Source: Nitrospinae bacterium bin107 (GTDB lineage: Bacteria > UBA8248). Taken from it: a stretch of DNA of 64,000 nucleotides. The stretch spans positions 124,001 through 188,000 of the forward strand of contig MPNJ01000006.1 in assembly GCA_002238965.1 (NCBI GenBank), read 5' to 3'. Below are positions 53,348-63,318 of this stretch, piece by piece (the stretch's first letter is position 1; the number at the start of each line of letters is the position of its first letter). A program made the translations under genes and the position numbers. Under the pieces are notes generated by a model. It was not told the origin of the DNA. It worked only from the letters and a program-made list of their open reading frames with translations, and made no database searches.

Positions 53348-54222
53348 CCCTCGACACCGAGGCGCATTTCTAAAGCTTCGTGTAAAACTTCCATCACTAT
53401 ATCCGTAGGCATATCCACTCCCGTCCACATTTTCCAAGCAGCCGCTGCTTGATATACCAACCAACCCGTTCCGCGAACAACTTGAGCTCCAGCCCGCCTG
53501 GCTGCTTTCAGAAACTCCGTATCAGGAGGAATATAGACCGCATCCGAACAGATACAGCCGTTAGGTATAGCGTCTTCGGGAATCGGAGGGGTCGCCATAC
53601 TTTCCGTGTCTCCCCACATCCCGAGGCTTGTAGTATTCACGATTATCTCACAACCATCAGCCGCCGAATACAGATCGTCCAAGCCACCACCTTTTACTTT
53701 CGAAGAAGGAACGCTTTTTTCTACAAAGTGTGCCAACTCCAAAGCTTTTTCATATGTTCGATTTCTAATTTCAAGGTGAGCCGCTCCGCACTGGGCTATT
53801 TTGACGGCAATTGCTCTCGCAGCCCCTCCCGCACCCAAAACAAGACATTTCTTTTCCCTGGGATGTTCTCCCGTTGTCTCCTCAAAAAAGCGAAGCCAAC
53901 CGATACCATCCGTGTTATGGCCGATTAGATTTCCGTCTTCTTCAAAAACTACCGTGTTTACTGCACCCATCAACCGGGCATCCTCACTCAGATCATCCAT
54001 GAGTTTAACAACAGCCACTTTGTGCGGAATTGTGATCGTGAGTCCGCGAAATCCCATCGCCCGGGCTCCCTGCACAGCTTCCTCCAAAGAATCCGGGTGC
54101 ACTTCATAGGAAAGATAGTGATAATCCACACCTAAAACTTCAGCCGCCTTATTATGAAGCACAGGTGACAATATATGCCCTGCCGGGAATCCAAAAACAC
54201 CCAGTGGTATCGGATTTGGCAT
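53344..54222 (-). CDS. aroE: Shikimate dehydrogenase
   Basis: AroE reduces 3-dehydroshikimate to shikimate with NADPH in aromatic amino-acid synthesis. The 292-residue protein has GFPAGHILSPVLHNKA (shikimate binding), GLTITIPHKVAV with the catalytic lysine, GAVNTVV, GHNTDGIGW and the Rossmann motif LVLGAGGAARAIAV. The NRT motif (IRNRTYEK) marks NADPH preference. AAGGAG supports the ATG at 54222. It is divergent from the molybdopterin gene. Confidence 0.95.
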   Translation of the reverse strand: MPNPIPLGVFGFPAGHILSPVLHNKAAEVLGVDYHYLSYEVHPDSLEEAVQGARAMGFRGLTITIPHKVAVVKLMDDLSEDARLMGAVNTVVFEEDGNLIGHNTDGIGWLRFFEETTGEHPREKKCLVLGAGGAARAIAVKIAQCGAAHLEIRNRTYEKALELAHFVEKSVPSSKVKGGGLDDLYSAADGCEIIVNTTSLGMWGDTESMATPPIPEDAIPNGCICSDAVYIPPDTEFLKAARRAGAQVVRGTGWLVYQAAAAWKMWTGVDMPTDIVMEVLHEALEMRLGVEG

Positions 54223-54422
54223 GAATGTTCTCCTTAACATCATTCCATCGTTTATTGTCTAACGCCGTATTTGTGAAAAACTTGTTGTTGTAACAATATA
54301 AAAACAGACTAGAATTTTAAGAGCTCATACGCAATCGAGATAACATTTCACCTCTTTAGGGATTTGAAAGCTGGTAAACTCAACATCGCACCAAAGACAT
54401 ACGCCACTTTGTTGAGGGCCTC

Positions 54423-56675
54423 ATGAATAATTTTAAGGTAGCTGGGAAAGATATACCCAGATACGATCTGCCGGATAAAGCTGTGGGTACGGCAAAATTC
54501 GCAGCAGACGTTACTACTGTACAACCACTTGTTGGTTTAATCCTCAGAAGTCCACACCCACATGCTCGTATCGTTTCGATTAACACGAAAGAAGCGATAA
54601 AAATACCGGGTGTGCGAACCGTATTGACGGGCAATGATTGCCCCGCACACCATTTCGGTCTTGAGATCAAAGATATGTGCTGGCTGGCTCGCGATGGTTT
54701 TGTTCGATACATCGGAGACCCTGTTGCGGCAGTTGCAGCAGAATCACTCGATGCGGCACAGGCGGCGCTAGATTCGATAAAGCTTAGCTACGAGGAAATT
54801 GAGCCTGTGGTGGACCTTTTGAAAGCTCGTGACGGTATGGGTCCATTCGTGCATGAAGATTGGGAAAAAGTAGGCTTAGGGCCCAATGGAGAAGGGAATG
54901 TAATTGGTCGCTATGAAATGTCCATGGGTGATGTTGGAATTGCCATGGAAAAAGCGGATCACATATTCGAACACACATTCCAGACTCCATACGCGCATTC
55001 TGGTTATATCGAACCTCATGCCTGTTCGGCGGAGCCGGGGGCCGATGGAAAAATAAGCATATGGACAACAACGCAAGCGCCTTTCGTCATCCGCGAACAA
55101 GTCGCAGCGGCTTTGGGGATTCCGCTGACGAAAGTGAAAGTCATCCCCACAGAAATCGGTGGTGGATTCGGGGGGAAGATTCATTCTTTTGTTGAACACA
55201 TCATCGCATTGCTCGCTCTCAAAAGCGGGCGCGCCGTTCGCCACGAAATGACGCGGGAAGACGATCATAACGGCGTCAGTCCCAGGCAAGGGTTACGAAT
55301 ACACTTAAAGACCGGAGTAAACTCAGATGGCAAAATTCTAGCTCGCGAATCAGATGTCATCGTCGACCATGGCGCATATGGTCCCGGCGCTCCGACCCAG
55401 GCGAGTTCCCGCATTCCGATGTTCACAAGTTGCTATCATATCCCAATCTCTCATGTGAAAATGACGAGCGTTTACACCAATGGCCCTATATGCGGTTCGG
55501 TAAGAGGCCCCTGCGGCCCCCAGTGTTTTTTCGCAACGGAAGTCCATCTCGATATTATTGCTCGCGAACTAGGCATCGACCCCCTTGAAATCAGGCGGAA
55601 AAACGCCATCCGAAAAGGTGACACCGGATTGTTCGGCACGCAAGAAGACGACGGTATGCTGAAAGTTTTGGAAAGCACAGCTAAAGAAGGAAACTGGGGC
55701 GAGACAATTGAAACGAATGTGGAATTGGAAGGTCCAGGCTGGAAGTTTGGTCGAGGCCTTGCCGTTAGTTTTTGGCGTGGGAGTGGCGGAGCTTCCGCTT
55801 GTACGGCGCGTTTAAACGCAGACGGCAGCGTCCAACTCCTAAGTGGCTCTGTGAACCTTACGGGCGCTACAACCTCTATGTGCCAGATTGCCGCGGAAAT
55901 GATGGATGTCGGCTTTGAGCAAGTATCTTTTGACAGCGGCGATACCGACACCGCCCCCGAGTCCATCCACGCGGCGGGCAGCATGCTGACCCGCTCGATG
56001 GGCGCCGCCGTTATCGTAGCCGTAGACGATCTGAAAGAAAAAATTCGAATCGTGGCCGCCGAAAAACTAGAAGCCGCTCCAGACGATTTGAAAATCGAAG
56101 GAGGGCACGTTTCTTCGATTTCTACGCCCGAGCGCACCATGTCATTGAGTGAAGTGGCAAAAGCGGCACCAGGGATTGCTGGTTATATTATGGGCCAAGG
56201 TGAAACACAGGCGCCGGCTTTTTGCCCGATCTACACGGCGCAAATCGCGGAGGTGGCCGTAAACTCGGATTCGGGTGAGGTGAAGGTTTTGAGGCTGGTT
56301 TGTTCGCAAGATGTGGGCTTCGCCATGAACCCGACTTCCGTCGTCGGTCAAATGGAAGGCGGGATGCTTCAGGGAATCGGATTGGCGCTGATGGAGGAAC
56401 AGCCTCGAGACGAGGACGGCAATATCTATGGCGGAACTTTCCATGAATACCTCCTGCCCACCAGTCTGGATGTTCCCGAACTCAAAACCGTAATGGTTGA
56501 TAACAAGGCGGATGATACGCCGTATGGAATGAGAGGGGTCGGCGAACCGCCCATACTCGCAGCCCCCGCCGCCATCATGAACGCCATCGCGGATGCGGTG
56601 GGAACTCGATTTTTCGAGATCCCGGTGGGCCCGCATCACATATGCGAAGCGATCGGAAAAAAGAGCGAAACATAA
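54423..56675 (+). CDS. Molybdopterin-binding large subunit, xanthine dehydrogenase/CoxL family
   Basis: The 750-residue protein covers the whole large subunit: the N-terminal a/b hammerhead (DKAVGTAKFAADV), the molybdopterin region EIGGGFGGKIHSFVEH, SVRGPCGPQCFFATEVHLD in parts, and the C-terminal GEVKVLRLVCSQDVGFAMNP with GVGEPPILAAPAAIMNAIADA (in parts). Members hydroxylate purines, aldehydes, nicotinate or CO using a Mo cofactor. The FAD and [2Fe-2S] subunits that normally accompany it are absent here, so its partners must be encoded elsewhere. Confidence 0.92.
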   Translation: MNNFKVAGKDIPRYDLPDKAVGTAKFAADVTTVQPLVGLILRSPHPHARIVSINTKEAIKIPGVRTVLTGNDCPAHHFGLEIKDMCWLARDGFVRYIGDPVAAVAAESLDAAQAALDSIKLSYEEIEPVVDLLKARDGMGPFVHEDWEKVGLGPNGEGNVIGRYEMSMGDVGIAMEKADHIFEHTFQTPYAHSGYIEPHACSAEPGADGKISIWTTTQAPFVIREQVAAALGIPLTKVKVIPTEIGGGFGGKIHSFVEHIIALLALKSGRAVRHEMTREDDHNGVSPRQGLRIHLKTGVNSDGKILARESDVIVDHGAYGPGAPTQASSRIPMFTSCYHIPISHVKMTSVYTNGPICGSVRGPCGPQCFFATEVHLDIIARELGIDPLEIRRKNAIRKGDTGLFGTQEDDGMLKVLESTAKEGNWGETIETNVELEGPGWKFGRGLAVSFWRGSGGASACTARLNADGSVQLLSGSVNLTGATTSMCQIAAEMMDVGFEQVSFDSGDTDTAPESIHAAGSMLTRSMGAAVIVAVDDLKEKIRIVAAEKLEAAPDDLKIEGGHVSSISTPERTMSLSEVAKAAPGIAGYIMGQGETQAPAFCPIYTAQIAEVAVNSDSGEVKVLRLVCSQDVGFAMNPTSVVGQMEGGMLQGIGLALMEEQPRDEDGNIYGGTFHEYLLPTSLDVPELKTVMVDNKADDTPYGMRGVGEPPILAAPAAIMNAIADAVGTRFFEIPVGPHHICEAIGKKSET

Positions 56676-56781
56676 AAACGCGATAGAATTCCTGAATACA
56701 CAGCAGAGATGAGCGCCTTTGGTTGCTCAGACATTTTTTTCGTCTTTGGGTTCGAAGGCTTAGTTACTCTAATATGCAGTG

Positions 56782-57699
56782 TTATGAAACTTGAGGGACT
56801 TCGGTCTGAATGGCGCGTAGAAGATGGCCACCCAAATACCACTTCATTGCTTTGACATTCGAATCATCACTCAGAATCGTGATGGCGCCACACCGTAACC
56901 ATTCATTTCTCCTTGTGCGCCAAGCCCAGATAAGCACACCCCGGCAGCCATTGAGCCAAACAGGGCTGAAAGTCAGCTTTTCTCCCATTTGGCCAAGAAG
57001 TTCCGTGCAGGCCACGGCTACAAAATCGTCACCCGTTCTTCGCTCGTCTCGGACGATGAGCTCTACTCCCGGTGACATGAGGCCTTGCAACAATACCTTG
57101 TCCCGAAAACCAAGCGCCTCCACAAACCGTTCGAATACGCGCGTGGCCTTCACCTGATCATCGGTGGATACAAAGAAAAGTTTCTTTCCCCAGTACTTTT
57201 GAATTTGCGCTCGTTTCTTATCCGCATTGTCGGCAATTTTGAAAACCTCCTGAATCTTTACCCCTATTGAGGATGCCGCAATCCGATCACCATCTTCCAC
57301 CCCGTCCCTGAGCACGACAACTGCACGCTGTTCGGGCGTCATGTATTGGAGGGGGAACAAAAACTCAAGCGCAACGCTTGGCCATACAGCACCTGCCTCC
57401 ACCGATTCAGTCACACCATTCGCACTTGAACCCATCGTTTGTATCAAATCGGGGAGGTCGAACTCATTCAACTCCAATGGTTGTTTCTCTCGCAATCGAG
57501 AAAGGGCCGCTTCCGTGCACGACGTATAGAGCCATTCAGGGTGATCTTCGATATTCTCCAGGGCTGGGCCCATTTCAATGGCTCGCAACATCGTATCTTG
57601 CACGATATCATCCGCGTCCAAAATACTGCCGGTGAGCCGATAAGCGTGTTGCCGCATCAACCCCCAGTATTCTTGAGTATATTTTTCAAGATCGATCAT
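56782..57699 (-). CDS. ECF-type RNA polymerase sigma factor with C-terminal SnoaL-like domain
   Basis: The 305-residue protein has a region-2 domain ([32 protein letters not shown] in parts), a diverged region 4 ([16 protein letters not shown]) and a C-terminal NTF2/SnoaL-like extension ([19 protein letters not shown] to [11 protein letters not shown]). This is the ECF41/SigJ-like layout, where the extension controls activity. Its ATG overlaps the stop of the CoA-transferase beta gene by four bases, an unusual pairing. Confidence 0.85.
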   Translation of the reverse strand: MIDLEKYTQEYWGLMRQHAYRLTGSILDADDIVQDTMLRAIEMGPALENIEDHPEWLYTSCTEAALSRLREKQPLELNEFDLPDLIQTMGSSANGVTESVEAGAVWPSVALEFLFPLQYMTPEQRAVVVLRDGVEDGDRIAASSIGVKIQEVFKIADNADKKRAQIQKYWGKKLFFVSTDDQVKATRVFERFVEALGFRDKVLLQGLMSPGVELIVRDERRTGDDFVAVACTELLGQMGEKLTFSPVWLNGCRGVLIWAWRTRRNEWLRCGAITILSDDSNVKAMKWYLGGHLLRAIQTEVPQVS

Positions 57700-58370
57700 G
57701 ATGAGGCTGAAGAGGTCGCAAACATCTCGCGCAAATCCAAAGCTACCCCCAATGGCGCATCGGTTTTATCCATTACTTCATTTTCACTCACGCCAGGAGC
57801 GAGTTCACGCAGCACAAGTCCGTCAGTCTCCACCGTAATGAAAGCGAGATCAGTAATGATGACATCGACTACGCCTTTTCCGGTTAAAGGCAGAGAGCAT
57901 GCTTTCACAATTTTCGGTGCACCTCGCTTTGAAACATGCTCCATAGTGAGGATAACTTTCCGGGCGCCCACGACGAGATCCATCGCACCTCCCATGCCGG
58001 ATATCATCCTGCCGGGTATCGCCCAGTTCGCCAGATCGCCGTTCCCGGCAACTTCCATAGCACCGAGTATGGTGACATCTATATGCCCGCCTCTGACCAT
58101 GGCAAAAGACGTGGCGCTATCGAAAAATGAACCGCCAGGCATTAACGTCACCGTTTCTTTGCTGGCATTCAGCAGGTCTGGGTCTTCATCCCCTTCGTAT
58201 GGAAATGGGCCGACACCCAACACACCGTTTTCCGAATGGATGGTGACTCCGTATTCCTCGGGTATGTAATTGCTCACCAAGGTAGGTATGCCAAGCCCGA
58301 GATTGACATAACCCCCTCGAGGCACTTCCATGGCTGCGCGCCTGGCAATATCGTGTCTGCTTAAAGTCAA
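57696..58370 (-). CDS. CoA-transferase family I, beta subunit
   Basis: The 224-residue subunit has [21 protein letters not shown] and the catalytic-glutamate motif [13 protein letters not shown] typical of 3-oxoacid CoA-transferase beta chains. [30 protein letters not shown] and [13 protein letters not shown] follow. With the alpha subunit it would move CoA between an acyl-CoA and a free acid, such as succinyl-CoA and acetoacetate. It begins one base after the alpha-subunit stop. Confidence 0.93.
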   Translation of the reverse strand: MTLSRHDIARRAAMEVPRGGYVNLGLGIPTLVSNYIPEEYGVTIHSENGVLGVGPFPYEGDEDPDLLNASKETVTLMPGGSFFDSATSFAMVRGGHIDVTILGAMEVAGNGDLANWAIPGRMISGMGGAMDLVVGARKVILTMEHVSKRGAPKIVKACSLPLTGKGVVDVIITDLAFITVETDGLVLRELAPGVSENEVMDKTDAPLGVALDLREMFATSSASS

Positions 58371-58371
58371 T

Positions 58372-59091
58372 TCAACTCACTCCAGAGTTCTTTCGGGGCC
58401 GAGTCGTCATAATTTCGATTGGTTTCTCAATATCTTCACCCAAAACCACACGCTGCACAAAAATCCCGGGCGTATGCACTTTTTCCGGGGAAATTTCACC
58501 TACGGGAACGATTTCTTCCACTTCTGCGATCGTCACCTCGGCAGCAGTGGCCATGACGGGATTAAAGTTCTGCGCGCTCATCCTGTATATCAGATTCCCA
58601 CGCTCATCCCCTTTCCAAGCCTTGATGAAAGCATAATCCGCCCGGATAGGTTCTTCAAAAATATATTCCTGTCCATCAACGATTCTTGTCTCTTTTCCTT
58701 CCGCCACTACAGTACCTGCTCCCGTTGGCGTAAAGAAACCACCGATGCCGGCCCCGCCAGCTCGAATACGCTCCGTGAATGTTCCCTGAGGCGAGAGTTC
58801 GACTTCTATTTCCCCTTTTAAAGCTTGTTCTTCATAAGCCTTACAAGCCGGACCCACGCGACTGGCGATGATGGAGCGGACCTGTCGATTTTCAATCATC
58901 ATGCCAACACCCCAACCGTTCATTCCTCCTGCATTCGATACCAAATGAAAATCGCCGACATCTCTTCGTAAGCTCATTGCTTTACATAAGTTATGCGCCA
59001 TCCCGCATATGCCGAACCCTCCGATAAGAATCGATGCGCCGCTGGGAATATCCGAAACAGCTTCCATTGAACTCAATACAATTTTAGACAA
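58372..59091 (-). CDS. CoA-transferase family I, alpha subunit
   Basis: The 239-residue subunit has the [16 protein letters not shown] motif (GGFG-x2-G, CoA binding), [14 protein letters not shown], the [16 protein letters not shown] segment and [19 protein letters not shown]. The TTG at 59091 is preferred because GAGGT precedes it; the frame is open to 59136. Together with the beta subunit and the sigma factor it forms a tight three-gene operon. Confidence 0.91.
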   Translation of the reverse strand: MSKIVLSSMEAVSDIPSGASILIGGFGICGMAHNLCKAMSLRRDVGDFHLVSNAGGMNGWGVGMMIENRQVRSIIASRVGPACKAYEEQALKGEIEVELSPQGTFTERIRAGGAGIGGFFTPTGAGTVVAEGKETRIVDGQEYIFEEPIRADYAFIKAWKGDERGNLIYRMSAQNFNPVMATAAEVTIAEVEEIVPVGEISPEKVHTPGIFVQRVVLGEDIEKPIEIMTTRPRKNSGVS

Positions 59092-59174
59092 GTGAACTAC
59101 CTCAATGAGAAAAATCGAATAGCTCTTGCCTGTCATGTTTAAGCATTTGCATGCCAGCAGGCAAGGTGATTCAA

Positions 59175-61385
59175 TCAGCTTTCCATTACTCTTCCCACTA
59201 ATGCTTTCACTGGCGAATACTGTTTATACACGATAACTGTCTTGTCCGTGTGTTTTGCAACGTTTTCAGGAATAGAACCAAATAGAATCTGTTTGTAGAA
59301 ACTTTCGCCAGCGGCTCCCATTGCAATCGCGTCATATTCTCCCGACGCTTGAATAATTCCCACGGAAACAGATTTGTGCGTGATGATTTGGCTCTCTACA
59401 TGAGCGCTGCTCTCATCGTTGATTCGGCCTACCGCCTCACTTAGGCCTTGCTCAACGGAATACTTATGAGTTGCATCGGCATCTGGAGAAATAACTGTCG
59501 ATACAACAAGCCTGGCATTGTAAGCACTTGCGATTGGGGCTGTGTATCGCTCAGCCAAACGTGCATGTATGCCTCCAGTTGTGGGCAAGAGAATATTTTT
59601 AAAATTCATATCACCTACAAGTTTCACCAGCATAATATCCGCCCGTGCGAGATTTACGACGTCATCGACAATCTCTCCCAAAATTCGATTGGCGGTAGAA
59701 GTGTAGCCTTTCCAGCCAAGCACGATCAGATCACAATGGCGCTCTCTCGCCGTCTCCAGAATGGCGCGCGCCGGATTGCGCCCGATCGTTACAAGAGAGC
59801 TGATTTTGACACCATTCGATTTGGCTCGGACATGGGCCTGCTCCAAAATTCGTCTTTCGCGTTCAACGTATGAAGTTTCGCGACTCATCGGTGCCTGCTC
59901 AGGCAAAGATACAACCCGCATTGCGACGATTTCACCGTCATTTTCTTTAGCAAGCGCCGAGGCCAGATCTATCAGGGGGGCGACGTTTGTCGGATTTGCG
60001 ATGGGAACCAACACGCGGAAATCGCTCTCCTGACCCTCCATGCTGACCTGTGCTACACGGGACGGCTCACCCGGCAAGAATTCCTCCTCAGCCTGAGAGC
60101 CTTTCCAAGCCAGAAAACCAAGCATTCCCACGATCAACCATAAGATGGCCATGATAACTGGCTCAGAATGCCGCAATATCAATGAAAGTAAATATAAATT
60201 CGCGACAATTCCTATCAGTGGCAACAACGGCACGAATGGAACACGGAAATTCCTCGGCAGGTTTGGAAATTTTTTCCGATGATAGATGAGCGCTGTATTC
60301 ACCAAAATCAGTGCCAACAAAAGAATGGTGTCCGCAAAGTGCGCCAGCATCTCCAGGTGAAAATTCTGCGCAAAAACAACAATTGTTCCTCCCACTAAAA
60401 TAAGCGCGATAATAGGAGTGCGTGTCTTTGGATTGATAGCAGCGATGCCAGAGGGTAAGTGTCCTAGCTGCGCCATGGATAAAACGACTCGCGAACCCGC
60501 CAAAATCGATGCATTCGATGCGGAAATCATTGAGAATAGCGCACCTACGACAATTACCATCCCCCCGATGGGGCCCAGGAAAAGACGTGCCGCATTGCCC
60601 ATCGCCGCTTCCGTATATTCCGTGAGATTCGCGGCAATGATTACAAAAACTACCAATGTATAAAGAATCGTAACGATCGTCATGGATAAAAATATCGCGC
60701 GGGGAATTGTCTTTGTGGGATTCGTAACTTCTCCAGCAGATGCTGCAATTGCCGAAAAACCAAAAAAAGTAATAAAAACCAACCCAGCCGTCGCGCCGAT
60801 TTTCGGGATGTCCGTACTCATTCTATCGATAAGGGCTTTTGTATCCAAATTCCCTAGCCCACCATATACAAACCAAAATAAAAGGATGACCTTTCCAGCA
60901 GTAATGAGAATTTGAAAACGAGCCGACTCTTTTGTTCCCTTGATATTCAGCAATACAAGACAAATTAGTCCTATCGTTCCCGATATTTGCTCATAAGGAG
61001 AATGCCAAACGAACTCATTGAAATAAGAAGAAAGGCTGCTGATGTAAAAGGCACATGAAGAAGTGTAGCCAAGCACCAACGTCCACCCAACAAGGTAGGC
61101 GAGTGGCGGAGGAAACGTCCTTCTCGCATAGAGATATCCTTCTCCGGATTCCGGATACAGAGACGAGAATTCACAATATGTGAGCGCGGTGAACCCGGCG
61201 ACAAACGCCGCTAAAAGAAAAGCGATGACGGCCGATGAGCCGACATCCCTGACCGCAAGGCCAGATAAGGTGAAAATACCAGCCGCTATCATTGTCCCGA
61301 CACCAATCGAAAGTGCGGATGTGAGCCCTAAATCTCGACTGAGTTCGGTTTCAATATGCAGGCTATTGCCGTTACGTTTGTTCAT
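59175..61385 (-). CDS. APC-superfamily amino acid permease with two C-terminal UspA domains
   Basis: The 736-residue fusion has about twelve membrane helices of an APC permease (GVGTMIAAGIFTLSGLAV, CEFSSLYPESGEGYLYAR, FFGFSAIAASAGEVTNPTKT). After about residue 440 come tandem universal-stress-protein domains. The first (RVLVPIANPTNVAPLIDLAS, LIVLGWKGYTS) lacks a clear ATP motif end; the second keeps GAAG...FGS. Such fusions suggest nucleotide- or stress-gated amino-acid uptake. The start overlaps the hydrolase stop (ATGA). Confidence 0.9.
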   Translation of the reverse strand: MNKRNGNSLHIETELSRDLGLTSALSIGVGTMIAAGIFTLSGLAVRDVGSSAVIAFLLAAFVAGFTALTYCEFSSLYPESGEGYLYARRTFPPPLAYLVGWTLVLGYTSSCAFYISSLSSYFNEFVWHSPYEQISGTIGLICLVLLNIKGTKESARFQILITAGKVILLFWFVYGGLGNLDTKALIDRMSTDIPKIGATAGLVFITFFGFSAIAASAGEVTNPTKTIPRAIFLSMTIVTILYTLVVFVIIAANLTEYTEAAMGNAARLFLGPIGGMVIVVGALFSMISASNASILAGSRVVLSMAQLGHLPSGIAAINPKTRTPIIALILVGGTIVVFAQNFHLEMLAHFADTILLLALILVNTALIYHRKKFPNLPRNFRVPFVPLLPLIGIVANLYLLSLILRHSEPVIMAILWLIVGMLGFLAWKGSQAEEEFLPGEPSRVAQVSMEGQESDFRVLVPIANPTNVAPLIDLASALAKENDGEIVAMRVVSLPEQAPMSRETSYVERERRILEQAHVRAKSNGVKISSLVTIGRNPARAILETARERHCDLIVLGWKGYTSTANRILGEIVDDVVNLARADIMLVKLVGDMNFKNILLPTTGGIHARLAERYTAPIASAYNARLVVSTVISPDADATHKYSVEQGLSEAVGRINDESSAHVESQIITHKSVSVGIIQASGEYDAIAMGAAGESFYKQILFGSIPENVAKHTDKTVIVYKQYSPVKALVGRVMES

Positions 61386-62245
61386 TTCAGATCTGCCAGA
61401 AACGACTTGAGCTCTCGCTGCACGGTGGTCGGCTCGGTAACACTCGGAAAATGTCCTGCTTTTTCACATACGACAACTCTCGACTTCATGGGTAACACAC
61501 TCATCAACAATTTTTCCGATTTCTCGCTAAATCGCTTACTCTCCCCTCCACGAAATACCAGAGAAGGGCATATTGTTCTCTTAGCCCAGAAAACGGGATC
61601 GTAATCGCTCGCGGAGGAGGCTTGAAATTCCCGCAACCTCAGGATTCTGCTTTTCTCATATGGAACTCTGCAAACGCCATATGCGCCATCGCGCACCAAC
61701 ACGTCGCTCAAGAATCGTTTCGTTCTAGCGGGAGGCCAGTTTCCTTCTTCGCTTTCCGTGAAGAATTTCTGCGCCTGCTCTAAATCCTCGAAGTCCATCG
61801 GGCGACTTCGTGACGCCTCCATGTTCGCATTGGCTCCCGAAGCATCACGCATTGTCGGATCCACCAACACGGACGCGGCAACGCGATCCGGGCGTTCCGC
61901 AGCGACGGCCAGGGCGATTGAAGCGGCGAAGGAATGCCCCATCACCACGAAGCGGTCCAGCAAAAGCACGTCGGCCAAGCCAATTACGTCTCTTGCGAAA
62001 TCAGCTGCGGCGTCACCCGTACCCGGGTCATCAGTTCTTCCGAATCCTCTTTGATCCGGGCATATCATGCGTATCGAGCCCGCGCCTTCCGCTGTAGCGT
62101 TCCACATGCCACTCTGAATCAGCGAACCATGCAATGCGATAAGGGGCAAGAGCGAACTTTTCTTCGCCGGTCTCCAGTCCCGGAAAAACAATTGAAAATT
62201 CGATACCGTCTCGAAACCGGCATACCAACCACCCTCGCTGCGCAT
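61382..62245 (-). CDS. Alpha/beta hydrolase
   Basis: The 287-residue protein has the oxyanion HGSLIQSGMW, RMICPDQRGFGRTDDP, the nucleophile elbow VVMGHSFAASIAL, an acid in the SLVFRGGES region and the catalytic histidine in KAGHFPSVTEP. Substrates range from esters to lactones and are not predictable. The start at 62245 has AGAGG upstream; the frame runs to 62281. It is translationally coupled to the permease, possibly acting on the imported compound. Confidence 0.87.
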   Translation of the reverse strand: MRSEGGWYAGFETVSNFQLFFRDWRPAKKSSLLPLIALHGSLIQSGMWNATAEGAGSIRMICPDQRGFGRTDDPGTGDAAADFARDVIGLADVLLLDRFVVMGHSFAASIALAVAAERPDRVAASVLVDPTMRDASGANANMEASRSRPMDFEDLEQAQKFFTESEEGNWPPARTKRFLSDVLVRDGAYGVCRVPYEKSRILRLREFQASSASDYDPVFWAKRTICPSLVFRGGESKRFSEKSEKLLMSVLPMKSRVVVCEKAGHFPSVTEPTTVQRELKSFLADLK

Positions 62246-62462
62246 ACGAACCTCTAGGTATGAGAAAGTGAATTTATGCAAGGAATTTTATCAAAACGAG
62301 AAAAAGATGCTTCAATCTCCTGTTAAAGAATTGGCCGATAAACCACACTCCGCCCATTCGGTAAACCATCTGCTTTCAGGCATTATAAAGCATGAGCAAA
62401 ATACCTTGCTCCTCGACATTCCATCTTATTCTATGGCTTTTTGTTCGTAGATCGGAAATCGC

Positions 62463-63056
62463 TCAGGAAGAATCATCCGTATAGGAAATTGAAACGCGGC
62501 GCGCATGGAAGCGATTTTGTTCACCGTCGATGGGCTCGAAGAAATGACACGCTTCCAAATCACGCGGATATACATGAATAGATACCGCCAATTCGTCACG
62601 CCGATTCCGCACCGTATGGATGTCCGCGCAGCCACAAACTGAATTCTGCCCACCTGCCGAAGGATTGTGGGGCGCATCGTATCTCAAACCGACCTCGCCC
62701 TCGGCGATCTCTGAATCCGCAAAATAATTCACAACCTCAAGGCCACCCTCCACCATGCCGAGCATCCCCCAGGCGCCGTCATGATCGTGTATCGGCGTGC
62801 CCTGCCCGGGTTTCCACACCATGGCCGCTACGACGAAGCGTTTCTCGGGGTCGCGATACAACAGATGCCGCGCATATCCCTCGTCCGAGGGATCGAGCGC
62901 CTCGGGCGGGATGAAAGAACCCGCTTCCAGCAAGCGTTTGAGGGCGGGTTCGGCTGCGCGAATGAAATCTCGGCCGCGTTCGCCGTTATCGTAAATGCCG
63001 GCAAGCTCTTCTGCGAGGCGGATGATGGGAGCGCTTGGTGCGGCGACTGTGTCCAT
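62463..63056 (-). CDS. Cysteine dioxygenase-family (cupin) protein
   Basis: The 197-residue protein has FVVAAMVWKPGQGTPIHDHDGAWGMLGMVEGGL in parts, giving the HxH metal ligands of the cysteine/3-mercaptopropionate dioxygenase cupin. ADIHTVRN with a third histidine and SIHVYPRDLEACHFF follow. The family oxidises thiols to sulfinates with Fe(II) and O2. It is on the same strand as, and downstream of, the selenoprotein gene. Confidence 0.88.
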   Translation of the reverse strand: MDTVAAPSAPIIRLAEELAGIYDNGERGRDFIRAAEPALKRLLEAGSFIPPEALDPSDEGYARHLLYRDPEKRFVVAAMVWKPGQGTPIHDHDGAWGMLGMVEGGLEVVNYFADSEIAEGEVGLRYDAPHNPSAGGQNSVCGCADIHTVRNRRDELAVSIHVYPRDLEACHFFEPIDGEQNRFHARRVSISYTDDSS

Positions 63057-63128
63057 GGCGACCTCCTCCAGATGCGGAAATCGATGTAATCTGCTATTAT
63101 TCAGACACTTGACCCTTCAGTTTTTTAC

Positions 63129-63178
63129 CGGAATACCCCGTGAATTTATCCGAATTTATCCATATTTTCAGAAATTAC
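63129..63178 (-). repeat. About 50-bp dispersed repeat, copy 2 (inverted)
   Basis: This is the inverse of the 49903-49955 segment with several substitutions, again with GGATAAATTCGGATAAATTC-like units ending ACGGGGTATTCC. It lies in the 262-base gene-free gap 63057-63318. Confidence 0.55.
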
Positions 63179-63318
63179 TATTTGCATTATATCGACAATT
63201 TCCATTATTCCCGGGCGCCTCCTTAAGCCTCCATGAGGCTCGTCCGGAAGGCGCCTTCCCGGCCAAATTTAACAGGCTCCCGAGCCGTTTCGTTCCGCCC
63301 CTGCAAGCGCCCCGATAC

